From NCBI RefSeq assembly GCF_900184795.1, contig NZ_FXXN01000012.1, positions 1-64,000 on the forward strand: a stretch of DNA of 64,000 nucleotides, written 5' to 3'. The stretch's first letter is position 1, and each line of letters begins with the position of its first letter. Shown here one piece after another: positions 53,104 through 61,748 of the stretch. Under the pieces are notes generated by a model. It was not told where the DNA came from. It saw nothing but the letters and a program-made list of their open reading frames with translations, and did not search any database. The position numbers and the translations under genes were made by a program. This stretch comes from Magnetospirillum sp. 15-1 (GTDB taxonomy: Bacteria > Pseudomonadota > Alphaproteobacteria > Rhodospirillales > Magnetospirillaceae).

Positions 53104-55290
53104 CTAGAACTTCGCCTTGATACCGGCGAAGAAGGATCGACCGTCGGCCGGCAGGAACGCCGGCTGGGCCGACGACGACGCCTGATCGACGATCTGGGTG
53201 GCGGTGGTGTAGGTCTTGTCCAGCAGGTTGCGGACCTCGCCGTAGACCTTGATCTTCTCGGTCACGGCGTAGGAGCTGCGCATGGCCACCGTGGCATAGG
53301 GATCGGCCCACAGGGTGTTCATATTATCCACCGGGGTCTTGACCGGTACCCAGGCGACCTCGGCCTGAGTCGTCCAGGCCGGCGTCAGGTCGTACTGCAC
53401 CACCGTGTTGACCTGATGGCTCGGCGCCCCGGCCAGACGCCGGTTGCCGCGCACCGGGTCATCGTCGAAACGGAAATCCTGATAGGTATAGGCCAGACGG
53501 ACGCCAAGCTGCTCGGTCAGCTGCGCCGTGCCGCCCACCTCGGCGCCCAGATGGCGGGTGCGGTCGGCATTGAAGGCGCCCAGCGACGCCCCCGTGCTGT
53601 CGCGCAGGCTGAGGATCTCCTTTTCCAGCCACGAATGATAGCCGACCACGTCGATGCCGACGATGCCGGCCTGGCCGCGCCAGCCCGCCTCGATGGTGGT
53701 GCCGGTCTGGGCCTTGATATCCTTGGTGACGAACGAGGTCGGACCCGAATTGGCCGTTCCGCCGCTGGTTCCCAGCAGGTCGTCGTGGGAGGGCGGCTCG
53801 AAATTGCGGCTGACCGCGCCGAACACCATGTGGTTCTGGATCGGGCGGTAGGATAGGGCCAGGCTGGGAGCGAAACCGGCATACTCGCGCGAATAGCTGG
53901 TGTCCCGTCCGGCCGTGGAGCCTACCGCCCCGGTGCTGGCGTTGTAGGTGGCGCGGGCGGCGGCGCCCAGCTGATCCTTGTTGTCGCGGGTGGCGTAGGC
54001 GAAGGCCAGGGATGGCGACAGGGTGAACTTCTCGGCGAACGGCAGATTGGCGCCGGTATTGGCGGCCAGCGTCGTAGCGTCGAGTTCGTTGCGGCCGAAC
54101 AGCGCGCCCCGGCCTCCCCTCTTGTTATGGTAGTATTCCCGATCCGCATTGCCGACAACATAGCGTACGCTGGTCTCGATCAGCGGCAGCGGCTGGCTGG
54201 CGTCCGGCGCGTAGGCATGGCGGACCACCGCCGTGAAATCGTCGCCGCCGGTGACCTGCACGCCCGCCGATACCGGCGCCCTGAATTCGTCGTCGGTGCG
54301 GGTGTAGCCGGCCGCCACGTCCAGGATGTGGTCGCCCAGGGCGGCGGTGGTGCGGTCGCCCAGCCGGAATTGAGTAGCGTCGCGCCGGGGCTGGTCACGC
54401 AGGATGTTGATGCCGACGCCCACCGATTTCGGCTGGTTCTCCATCACGCTTTTGGGGATCGGCCCCGGAATGTCGAAGGCCAGATCGGTATAGCCGGCAT
54501 ACAATCGGGTGGTGACCACGTCGGAGAGCTTGGCGCCGGCATTGGCGCTGAAGCCCGTCCGGTCCGAGCTGTTGTAGTTGCGATAGCCGTCGCGCTGGCT
54601 GCGGTCCACCATCACCAGGGCATCCAGATTATCCATCTGGCCGCCCACCTGGGCGGTGGCGTTGATCTGGCCGTAGCTGCCGCCTTCGAAGCTGGCGGCG
54701 GCGCCCGGCGTCGAGGAGCCGGTGGGCGAGACGAAGTTGAGCGCGCCGCCCAGAACCGTGGCGCCCAGTCGGTTCGAGGCATAGCCGCGATAGACTTCGA
54801 TCCGGTCGGCTTGCCGGGGAGCCGCGAAGCCGACGATGTACGAGCCGTCGGCCCGGTTGATGGGCAGGCCGTCCTGCAGGGCCAGCAGGCCGCGCTGGGC
54901 GGGATTTTGCTGCATGCCCGATCCGCGAATCTCGACGCGGGGCTGGTCGTTGCCGCCGAAGAAGCCCTGCACCACCACGCCCGGCACGCCGGAAAGGGCG
55001 TCACCCACCCCGACCACGGCCTTGCCCTCCAATTGCTCGGCGGTCACCAGCGCGGTACCGCCCGGAATGGCCTCGAGACGCTGGCGGGCCAAGCCCTCGG
55101 GAGTTTCGCGCTTGCCCTCGATGGTGACGGTTTCAAGGTAGACCACCGATCCCGGCGTCACCGATTGCGCCAACGCACCGACCGGCATCACCGCCGCCAC
55201 CATTGCGGTGGCCGTCACCGCCATCATTTCGCCGCCGAGCCGCATCACGGCGCGGCGACGACCGTCCCCAACTGCACTGCTGGAAGTCAT
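53104..55290 (-). CDS. TonB-dependent outer-membrane receptor
   Basis: The 728-residue protein has a signal peptide (ending near GALAQS), a TonB-box-like VYLETVTIEGKRE, a plug domain (ALSGVPGVVVQGFFGGNDQPRVEIRGSGM) and a 22-strand barrel with the RPNHMVFGAVSRNFEPPSHDDLLG-like late strands and a terminal AGIKAKF. Iron, cobalamin or another scarce ligand is expected. The gene is preceded by a Fur-like site at 55463 and lies between the ABC permease and ATPase genes of one importer. Order suggests that one ligand passes through the receptor and then the ABC system. Confidence 0.92.
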   Translation of the reverse strand: MTSSSAVGDGRRRAVMRLGGEMMAVTATAMVAAVMPVGALAQSVTPGSVVYLETVTIEGKRETPEGLARQRLEAIPGGTALVTAEQLEGKAVVGVGDALSGVPGVVVQGFFGGNDQPRVEIRGSGMQQNPAQRGLLALQDGLPINRADGSYIVGFAAPRQADRIEVYRGYASNRLGATVLGGALNFVSPTGSSTPGAAASFEGGSYGQINATAQVGGQMDNLDALVMVDRSQRDGYRNYNSSDRTGFSANAGAKLSDVVTTRLYAGYTDLAFDIPGPIPKSVMENQPKSVGVGINILRDQPRRDATQFRLGDRTTAALGDHILDVAAGYTRTDDEFRAPVSAGVQVTGGDDFTAVVRHAYAPDASQPLPLIETSVRYVVGNADREYYHNKRGGRGALFGRNELDATTLAANTGANLPFAEKFTLSPSLAFAYATRDNKDQLGAAARATYNASTGAVGSTAGRDTSYSREYAGFAPSLALSYRPIQNHMVFGAVSRNFEPPSHDDLLGTSGGTANSGPTSFVTKDIKAQTGTTIEAGWRGQAGIVGIDVVGYHSWLEKEILSLRDSTGASLGAFNADRTRHLGAEVGGTAQLTEQLGVRLAYTYQDFRFDDDPVRGNRRLAGAPSHQVNTVVQYDLTPAWTTQAEVAWVPVKTPVDNMNTLWADPYATVAMRSSYAVTEKIKVYGEVRNLLDKTYTTATQIVDQASSSAQPAFLPADGRSFFAGIKAKF

Positions 55291-55462
55291 TTACCCGTCT
55301 CCAAGTCTGCGAACGCCCGCGTTCGGGCCGCGCGACGCCCCCTGGTATGAAGAGACGCGGCCGGTCGCATCGCCCGCGCGCCTACCGCCCCGAAGTGTCA
55401 TGCGGTGCCTCACGCGCCTTGCCGTGGCGCGAGGATGCCGTCCGGAAGCAAATCCCTCAATT

Positions 55463-55479
55463 ATGAGAATGAGACTCAT
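55463..55479. promoter_or_regulatory. Fur-like binding site
   Basis: ATGAGAATGAGACTCAT has perfect outer arms (ATGAG/CTCAT) and overall resembles a Fur box. It lies about 175 bases before the TonB receptor start, in the gap after the permease gene. It suggests iron regulation of the receptor and the genes behind it. Confidence 0.6.
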
Positions 55480-55562
55480 CCGCAATTTCGTTTCGTAGAC
55501 CGGCCACCCGAGACCGTCAAGCAGGCCTCTCGATAGGCCTACCCTATCCAATCCGGAGGCCC

Positions 55563-56378
55563 TCACCGTTTCACCCCCCAGGGGCGGGCGGCATCGCGCC
55601 AGCGTTCCAGCTCGGCGTGAAGGGGGCGCAGAAGCAGGTATTCGATGGTCACCAGCCCGGCCACCGCCAGCAGTATCCAGGCCAGGGCGCCGGCCACGTC
55701 CAGGTTGGAGCGCGCCACGGCCAGGGCGCCGCCCATGCCCCCGATGTTGAGCAGCAGTTCGGCCATCACCGCCACCTTGATGGCACCGCCCAGCGAAACG
55801 GTCAGCGACGGAAAGACGAAGGCCGCCACGTGGCGCAATCCGATGGTCCACAGGCGGGTCAGAGGACCGGCTCCGAAGACGCGCGCCATATCGTCCAGCC
55901 CCCGGTCGCGGGTCATGGCGCCTTCCGCCGTGGTGACGAAGATCAGCGGCGCGCAGGCGACCACGACGGTTACAACCACCGTGCCGTTGGTCGAGCCGAA
56001 CCAGATCATGGCCAATACGATCCAGGCGATGGGAGGCACCCCCAGCAGCAGGGTCAGGATCGGTCGCGACAGGCGCATGGTGGCGGGGGAGTAGCCGGCC
56101 GCCAGCCCGCCGGCCATGCCGACGAAAGTGGCCAGCACGAAGCCCTGGGCGGCGCGGCCCAGCGTCAACGCCGCGAGCCTCCAGGTATCCGGCTCCCCCA
56201 GCAGAGCCCAGCCCATGGACAGAACGGCCAACGGCGCCGGCATGATGAAATCGCCATAGCGCTCGTTGCCCGCCTGCCACAGGGCGCCGAACAGGGCCAT
56301 TCCCGTCAGACCGGCCCATCCCGACCAGACGAAGCGACCCAGCCGCCCCAGACGATCCACCACCGCCCTGCCCATCAT
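55563..56378 (-). CDS. ABC transporter permease (SsuC/TauC type)
   Basis: The 271-residue protein has six membrane helices and the BPD_transp_1 loop motif (EGAMTRDRGLDDMARVFGAGPLTRLWTIGLRHVA) that docks to the ATPase. The pattern is that of nitrate/sulfonate/taurine permeases. It starts seven bases after the binding-protein stop and is separated from its ATPase gene by the TonB receptor. Confidence 0.9.
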   Translation of the reverse strand: MMGRAVVDRLGRLGRFVWSGWAGLTGMALFGALWQAGNERYGDFIMPAPLAVLSMGWALLGEPDTWRLAALTLGRAAQGFVLATFVGMAGGLAAGYSPATMRLSRPILTLLLGVPPIAWIVLAMIWFGSTNGTVVVTVVVACAPLIFVTTAEGAMTRDRGLDDMARVFGAGPLTRLWTIGLRHVAAFVFPSLTVSLGGAIKVAVMAELLLNIGGMGGALAVARSNLDVAGALAWILLAVAGLVTIEYLLLRPLHAELERWRDAARPWGVKR

Positions 56379-56385
56379 GCCCCCG

Positions 56386-57378
56386 TCAGAGATAGAAGTC
56401 CGCCGACGGCAGCCTGCCGCCGATGATCTTGGGATCGAACTCCGCCACCGCGCGGTAGATGCCTTCCAGCACCGGCCGCATCTCCGAGGCCCGCCGGGCC
56501 GTCAGGTTGGTAAAGGGAATCGAGCGCGCCACCACCGCAGCCGGAACCCTCAGTTCCTTGAAGGCCTCTTCCGCCGCCTGCTCGGGATTGGCGTTGGCCG
56601 AGGCGGCGGCCCGGACCAGACCGGCTTGCAGCGCCTCGACGGCGTCTTGGTGGCCGGCGGCGAACCAATCGGTGATCCCCAGCCCGGCCTGCGGCACCGC
56701 CGCCGACAGACCGGTGGCTTCGGCCCAGGCCTTTTGCACGTCGATGGTTCGGAACAACGGCTGGCCGCCCCCGCCCTTGCCGGCTCCAAGAATGGCCGCC
56801 GTGGCCGCCGGTTCGGGCAGCAGGGCGGCGTCCACCTGCCCGGTCGCCAGCAACTGGGTCGATTCGACCGGTGAGCCGACGAAGCGGAGCGTCAGATCCT
56901 TTTCCGGGTCGATGCCGCTGCCGATCAGGATGCGGCGGAAGATCACCTCCGGCGTGTCGTTGCGATAGGGGACGGAGACGGTCCGCCCGCGCAGCGAGGC
57001 GACGGTGGTCAGTCCCTGGTTGGTGGCAACCAGATGAAGGAGGCCATTGGTCATGACGTTGAGCAGCCGCACGCCCAGCCCCCGATTGAACAGATTGGCA
57101 GCCGTCTGGGTCGGCAGAATGAGGGCGTCCATGGTCTTGGAGGTAAGACCGGCCCGCAATTCATCCGGGGAGCGCCACGACTTGAACGTCACCTTTTCGG
57201 CGACCTCTTGCAGGAAGCCGTTGGCGATGGCATGGACCAGGGTGATGGACGGTCCGGCCGGTGGTCCCCAAAGGGTCAGCTCGGGCAGGGCGGCACGCGC
57301 AGACCGGGGGCGCAGCAACGGGATGGCCATGGTGGCGCCCAGGCCCTTGAGTGCGAGGCGACGGCTGAGGTTCGGCAT
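56386..57378 (-). CDS. ABC transporter substrate-binding protein, SsuA/NMT1 type, Tat signal
   Basis: The 330-residue protein has a twin-arginine signal (NLSRRLALKGLGATMAIPLL) and then an NMT1-like periplasmic fold: LPELTLWGPPAGPSITLVHAIANG, LRGRTVSVPYRNDTPEVIFRRIL, and DAALLPEPAATAAIL. Ligands of relatives are sulfonates, nitrate or pyrimidines. Tat export implies folding before transport, often with a bound cofactor. It is the first gene of the operon; the ATG at 57378 is preferred to an upstream GTG/ATG. Confidence 0.88.
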   Translation of the reverse strand: MPNLSRRLALKGLGATMAIPLLRPRSARAALPELTLWGPPAGPSITLVHAIANGFLQEVAEKVTFKSWRSPDELRAGLTSKTMDALILPTQTAANLFNRGLGVRLLNVMTNGLLHLVATNQGLTTVASLRGRTVSVPYRNDTPEVIFRRILIGSGIDPEKDLTLRFVGSPVESTQLLATGQVDAALLPEPAATAAILGAGKGGGGQPLFRTIDVQKAWAEATGLSAAVPQAGLGITDWFAAGHQDAVEALQAGLVRAAASANANPEQAAEEAFKELRVPAAVVARSIPFTNLTARRASEMRPVLEGIYRAVAEFDPKIIGGRLPSADFYL

Positions 57379-58009
57379 GTTTTCGGTCCTTCCGCAGGCA
57401 ATACGCGACCATTCCCTGCCGGGCATGGACAGGGAGGCGGCGCACGAATCGGTCCAGAAGATTCTATGTCTGGTCTAATACAGAAAATGTTGCGTGTAAT
57501 TCCAGGATCATCTGCATTATGCGCATCAACTAAGTATCTACTTACATATATGGTGAGTGACGCAACATTGACGCCGGTCAACAGCTATTCGCCATAATTG
57601 TTGGCGCATAGACACGCTTTAGTTCGCGACGCACATAGCTTTGCTGAGTGTTCCCGCCAAAAATCCCTCGTATCACCGGTGTCGGCGCCGACGATCGGCG
57701 GGATGACAGATGGGTGCGGCATAACGTCACATTACTATAGCGCTTCCGATATACGAGTCTCTATCGCGGCCCGCAGGGAGACGGTCATCTCCGTCTTGTC
57801 CTGGGGGGAGGGGGTAAGGTCCGCTTGCGGCTCCTTCTCCCATCACGTCACAAGGTTTTTCCGACCTCCGCTCGACGTTCGACGGAATTCGCCGAAAATT
57901 TACGCTCCGACGTCCAATGCCGTATGGCCGGCTCAAAATGGCTGAGAAATTATGCTATAGGGGATAACGTAGATGCGCGGATCTGAAACCTTCCCATGTC
58001 GAGAATTGA
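57379..58009. other. Intergenic region upstream of the importer operon
   Basis: No gene is found in 631 bases. The part 57470-57600 is AT-rich (AAGTATCTACTTACATATATGG, read in parts) and may hold the promoter of the minus-strand binding-protein gene. The part from 57600 to 58009 shows no clear repeats or coding frames; weak AT-rich sequence at 57945-57965 may be the promoter of the lipoprotein gene at 58010. Confidence 0.5.
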
Positions 58010-58921
58010 ATGCCCCTCCCACTGACTGCTTTTAGAAAAGTGCAGATACTCGGGCCCACGAGAATAAGGCGCCAAGTCCTTTGTCTCATCTCGACCATGC
58101 TAATATCCGGCTGTAGCGGCGGAGGCGGCTTCTGCGGCTCCCCACTCAACGCCAAGGCACCGGTCTGCACGATGACGGAGAAGCAGATGGCGGCTCTCCC
58201 CGTCCAGCCTGAATGGTGGCGTCCCAAGCTGACTGTTGCGCTGCACGCACTCGACACGGCTCGGCAAACCGATGCCCTCAGGCGGGCGGTCGGCGGCCAC
58301 GCCGGCATGGAATTGGCGGGCGTCGCCGTTCCCGATCCGGAATCCGGACGCTGCGATATCTACGTGGCTCTGCCGGCAAAGCCTTCGGCCTTTGAGTTTG
58401 AAGCCGTAGGCCATGAACTCCTCCACTGTCTGGCCGGCGGCTTCCATCCCGACATGCTGACCGGCAAGACGGCCTCCAGCTATCTCTCCGCCCGTCAGGC
58501 AAACGACCAACGCAATGGGCTCGCTTCCGCCATCGAGGCGGCGGAGAAGCAATCGCGCTGGACGTTGTCTTGCACCTTCGGAACCGGCTCCTGCCCGCCA
58601 CCGGTCAGCAAGTCCGGGACAGCCATCGAACTCACCGTACACCCGGTAACCGCCGATACTCAGGATCGTCTCGACAAGGCGCTCGGACAGGCCTCCCCGC
58701 AGCCCGGGGGAGCCGCCCTGACCGATGCCTCGGGACGGCGCTGCGACCTTTACCTGACGCTCCCCCCGACCTATCTGGGGCGCGGCATGGAGAATCTGGG
58801 GCGGAAGATGCTTGCGTGTTTTACCCCGCCATCCGGCGCCGGCGTATCCGAGCAGCGCCGGAAGATCATCGAGGAAGTACTGGCGAGCTCGCCCGCCGCC
58901 CCCAATCCTGTGAGGCCCTGA
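58010..58921 (+). CDS. Lipoprotein with duplicated domain, one copy bearing HExxH
   Basis: The 303-residue product has a lipobox LISGC at about residue 35. Two homologous halves follow. The first has CDIYVALPAKPSAFEFEAVGHELLHCLAGGFHP; HELLH is a zinc-protease-type motif with a further His seven residues on. The second half reads CDLYLTLPPTYLGRGMENLGRKMLACFTPP, where HELLH is replaced by GRKML. This looks like a gene duplication with one active and one decayed zinc site. It is transcribed towards, and ends 10 bases from, the Wzy-like gene on the other strand. No known family is recognised. Confidence 0.7.
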   Translation: MPLPLTAFRKVQILGPTRIRRQVLCLISTMLISGCSGGGGFCGSPLNAKAPVCTMTEKQMAALPVQPEWWRPKLTVALHALDTARQTDALRRAVGGHAGMELAGVAVPDPESGRCDIYVALPAKPSAFEFEAVGHELLHCLAGGFHPDMLTGKTASSYLSARQANDQRNGLASAIEAAEKQSRWTLSCTFGTGSCPPPVSKSGTAIELTVHPVTADTQDRLDKALGQASPQPGGAALTDASGRRCDLYLTLPPTYLGRGMENLGRKMLACFTPPSGAGVSEQRRKIIEEVLASSPAAPNPVRP

Positions 58922-58931
58922 GCCGTCCCGA

Positions 58932-60884
58932 TCACCCGGCGTCGATCAACCGGCGCACCACCGGATCTAGCGGCATGAAGCGCTCAATTCCGGCGGCGGC
59001 GGACGCTCTGAACGATTCGATTGCCCGTGGTCTGGCCGCCACATCCCGCCCAAGGATCAGAACCAGCCCCCGGAAATACAGACCGACCGGATCACGAGGG
59101 TCGCGGCCGAGAATTGCCGTGACCACCTGCTCGACGGCGATCAGGTCTCCCGCCATGGCCCGATCGGTCAGATAGGCGATGGCCTGATCGGTGCGTCCCG
59201 GCGCCAGCAGCAGTAACCGGTCGAGCCAGACTCGCCACAATTCGCGGCTGCCTTGCAGATATGGCACCAGCCAGTCCAGTTCCTTGCTGAAATAAAGATA
59301 GGACTGAAGTCCGAGACCGATGGTGATCAGTTGGACGGTGTCGCTTTCCGGGATACGGGCCGCCAAAGTCGTCATCATGGCGCGCGCCGCCGGAACCACC
59401 GCTGGATTGGGGCGGGGCCCCGCCTTGGCGAAGTCGGCAAAAGCATCACGAATGACCTCGGCCGCTTCCAGGTCAGAGCCGCGCGGATCGTTGGGCCAAG
59501 GCCGGTCGGTGGCGGTTCCGCGTGCCATCTCCTGGCGCAGGGTTCCCATACTCAAGCCAAAATCCGCCAGCACCGCGGCAGCGAAAAATGGCGGCACGGC
59601 GACCAGCACCAGCCCCCAGGCGGCGGCCTTCCTGGGCAAGGCGGGAGCCGTCTCCTTCGCCGGCCGCGCGACCGCCGCCATTCCCAGGGCGAAGAACGGC
59701 AGGGAAAAGCAGAGCTGGAACCAGACGGCACCGATCAGGGCGTACGCAAGAGCCAGCGCTGTCGCCGTCGGTCGCGCCGCCGGGGCGGCATACAGAGGCA
59801 ACACCATGAATCCGGCCAGAGCCAGGATGGCCCCCGGAAGTCCCACGGCATGAAGCGTATCCAGCAGCCAGTTATGGCTGCTGAAGTAGTCGCTGGAGAG
59901 AAAAATCCAGGTCGGCTGCCAAAGATTCTCGCCAGTGGCGTTGAGATTGGCGTGGAAAGCATCCTGAACCCGCCCCCAGCCCTGGCCGACCAGCCAGGAC
60001 GGCGAGTTGAACAGGCCCGCCAGCATCATCGTCTGGAGATGGAGGCGATCCATCAGCGACGGACTATCGATCAGCGGCTTGGCAATCCGCAGGATAATGG
60101 GAGGCAGGAGTGCGCCTCCCCCGACCAGAACGGCCGCCCCCCACGCCGACCGAGTGACTACGCGGATTGGCCAGATTGATGACAACTCGGAGGCCAAGAC
60201 CAGGACTGCACCACCGATCAGGATGGACCAGGCGGTCAGGCTGTGGGAGGCGTAAACGCAGGTCAACGAGGAAATCGCCAGCATCGCGGCCAACGGCCAA
60301 TCACGTCGGGACCACGTCCATGGCCGCGCCAGAACCGGGAGGGCGACGCCGACCCAACCGTAATACGCTTCCACGTAAAGCAGCAGAGTATGGTCGAGAT
60401 CGGAGGAAAGGCGGTCGAATACCTTAAGCCCGGCGACCGCCAGCGTCACCGCAGCGGCGGCCCAGCACAACAGCCGCCATGCCACCCGGCAATCCCGGAC
60501 CATCAATCCGCAGGCGATAAGGATGGCGAAATCCAGGAACCACAGGGCGCCAAGACCGCTTTGCGGAACTCCAAGCAAGCTGAGCCGTGGCAGCGAAACG
60601 AACGGCGCGACCACAAGGCTCCACAGAGCCGCCGCCAGGGGAACAAGAACATAGGGATGGGACAGATTCGCCAGCGTCACGCGCGGCATCGCCCAGACGC
60701 ACCGAGCCAGCGCCAGCGCCCCCAAACCGGCACACAGGTCGAGCCACACCACCATGGGCTCCGCCTTATTCCAATACCCGAAGCGAAACAGTGGCAACGA
60801 TCCCAGGACCATGGGCAGGGCCAACAGCAAAACCAGAGTCGGCGCCAGGACTTGGCGAAGTTGAAGATCCAAGTTCGTTCGCAT
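58932..60884 (-). CDS. O-antigen ligase/polymerase-like membrane protein (second copy)
   Basis: The 650-residue protein is homologous to the one at 26789: about ten membrane helices, the loop GVPQSGLGALWFLD, and SSHNWLLDTLHAVGLPG where the other has HAHNGVIQAAFAIGLPG. The soluble C-terminal ~200 residues end in GIERFMPLDPVVRRLIDAG. Start ATG (60884) overlaps the esterase stop by one base (TGATG); an upstream frame to 60950 is rejected. It likely joins lipid-carried units or transfers them to an acceptor. Confidence 0.87.
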   Translation of the reverse strand: MRTNLDLQLRQVLAPTLVLLLALPMVLGSLPLFRFGYWNKAEPMVVWLDLCAGLGALALARCVWAMPRVTLANLSHPYVLVPLAAALWSLVVAPFVSLPRLSLLGVPQSGLGALWFLDFAILIACGLMVRDCRVAWRLLCWAAAAVTLAVAGLKVFDRLSSDLDHTLLLYVEAYYGWVGVALPVLARPWTWSRRDWPLAAMLAISSLTCVYASHSLTAWSILIGGAVLVLASELSSIWPIRVVTRSAWGAAVLVGGGALLPPIILRIAKPLIDSPSLMDRLHLQTMMLAGLFNSPSWLVGQGWGRVQDAFHANLNATGENLWQPTWIFLSSDYFSSHNWLLDTLHAVGLPGAILALAGFMVLPLYAAPAARPTATALALAYALIGAVWFQLCFSLPFFALGMAAVARPAKETAPALPRKAAAWGLVLVAVPPFFAAAVLADFGLSMGTLRQEMARGTATDRPWPNDPRGSDLEAAEVIRDAFADFAKAGPRPNPAVVPAARAMMTTLAARIPESDTVQLITIGLGLQSYLYFSKELDWLVPYLQGSRELWRVWLDRLLLLAPGRTDQAIAYLTDRAMAGDLIAVEQVVTAILGRDPRDPVGLYFRGLVLILGRDVAARPRAIESFRASAAAGIERFMPLDPVVRRLIDAG

Positions 60885-61729
60885 CAAGGCTCCCCCGGAA
60901 GTGTGAGAGGCCGGGAAATCAGCTCGCGCCATCTTTCCGCCCAGCAGCATTCATGATCGTAATCGGCCAGCACCTCGATTTGCGGCCGCCGTCCCTCGGG
61001 ATAACGTGCGGCAAAGGCTCGGGCCACCGCACTCGGTACTGTCCGGTCGCGTCCGCCGGAAAGATGCCGTTGCGGAACACTCAGTAACCGTGTGACCTCA
61101 TCGGCGGGTTCAAGGGAATAGCGCAGGGGCTCCAATCCGTCCAGCCTTGTCCAGGCGCCGTGGTCGAGTACACCGGCCACCGTAATCAGCCCGGCGCTAT
61201 CCTGACGGCGGGCCGCCACCAGGGCGGCTACGGCGCCACCGCCGGAATAGCCTACGTAGAAGACCTGAGACGCAGCGGCCCGGCGCACCAGCAGGCCAAT
61301 GGCAGCATCGAACGCCGCAATCACTTCCGGGGCATAGCCTGCGGTATCCCAATAGGCGGGCTGGCAATTCCGGCGGGACCCGTCCCGCACGTATTGGCAG
61401 GGGCGCGCCAGATAGACCACGTTGGGACGTGGGTCGGTCACCGCCAGTTCCAAAGCCAGCGGGCGCCGGGGCGTCGGGTCGTCGGAAATCCGGTCCCGAC
61501 TGATCCAGGAATATCCATCGCCTTCGATGTAGACGACCAGTGGAGCCCCCGGCACCAGCCGGTCCGGCCCGAAGGAATAAAGGTCGAAGGCTGCGGTCTC
61601 GATCACTTCGGATCGCCATTGACGACTTGACGCCAGGGCCGTGGCCGTTTCCAGACGACTGGCGCAGCCTGATGACAGCAGACAAAAAAGGAAAAGGGCT
61701 AAGCCCGAAGACTTAGCCCTTCCCAACAT
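60884..61729 (-). CDS. Lipoprotein alpha/beta hydrolase (second copy)
   Basis: The 281-residue protein is homologous to the esterase at 22114. It has a lipobox LLSSGC (Cys22), nucleophile elbow GYSGGG (Ser162), a GGRDRTVP acidic loop and a YDHECCW histidine with the paired cysteines. Its ATG at 61729 lies 20 bases after the barrel stop with no clear ribosome site, so translation is probably coupled. Codons ~3-15 are also the hairpin and T-run of a terminator; no later start would keep the lipobox signal. Confidence 0.87.
   Translation of the reverse strand: MLGRAKSSGLALFLFCLLSSGCASRLETATALASSRQWRSEVIETAAFDLYSFGPDRLVPGAPLVVYIEGDGYSWISRDRISDDPTPRRPLALELAVTDPRPNVVYLARPCQYVRDGSRRNCQPAYWDTAGYAPEVIAAFDAAIGLLVRRAAASQVFYVGYSGGGAVAALVAARRQDSAGLITVAGVLDHGAWTRLDGLEPLRYSLEPADEVTRLLSVPQRHLSGGRDRTVPSAVARAFAARYPEGRRPQIEVLADYDHECCWAERWRELISRPLTLPGEP
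61683..61721 (-). terminator. Rho-independent terminator inside the start of the esterase gene
   Basis: On the minus strand AAGGGCTAAG (61721-61712) pairs perfectly with CTTAGCCCTT (61703-61694) around an eight-base loop, followed by TTCCTTTTTT. It lies 28 bases after the barrel stop and inside the signal-peptide codons of the esterase gene. Confidence 0.85.
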
Positions 61730-61748
61730 TTTCAGACTAATCCGCAGA

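Noticed and set aside
55291-55562. Cobalamin riboswitch before the TonB receptor
   Set aside because: The conserved B12-box core was not found; a Fur-like palindrome is present instead.
57450-57600. AT-rich region as a possible replication origin
   Set aside because: No DnaA-box clusters or repeated iterons are visible; a promoter region is enough to explain it.
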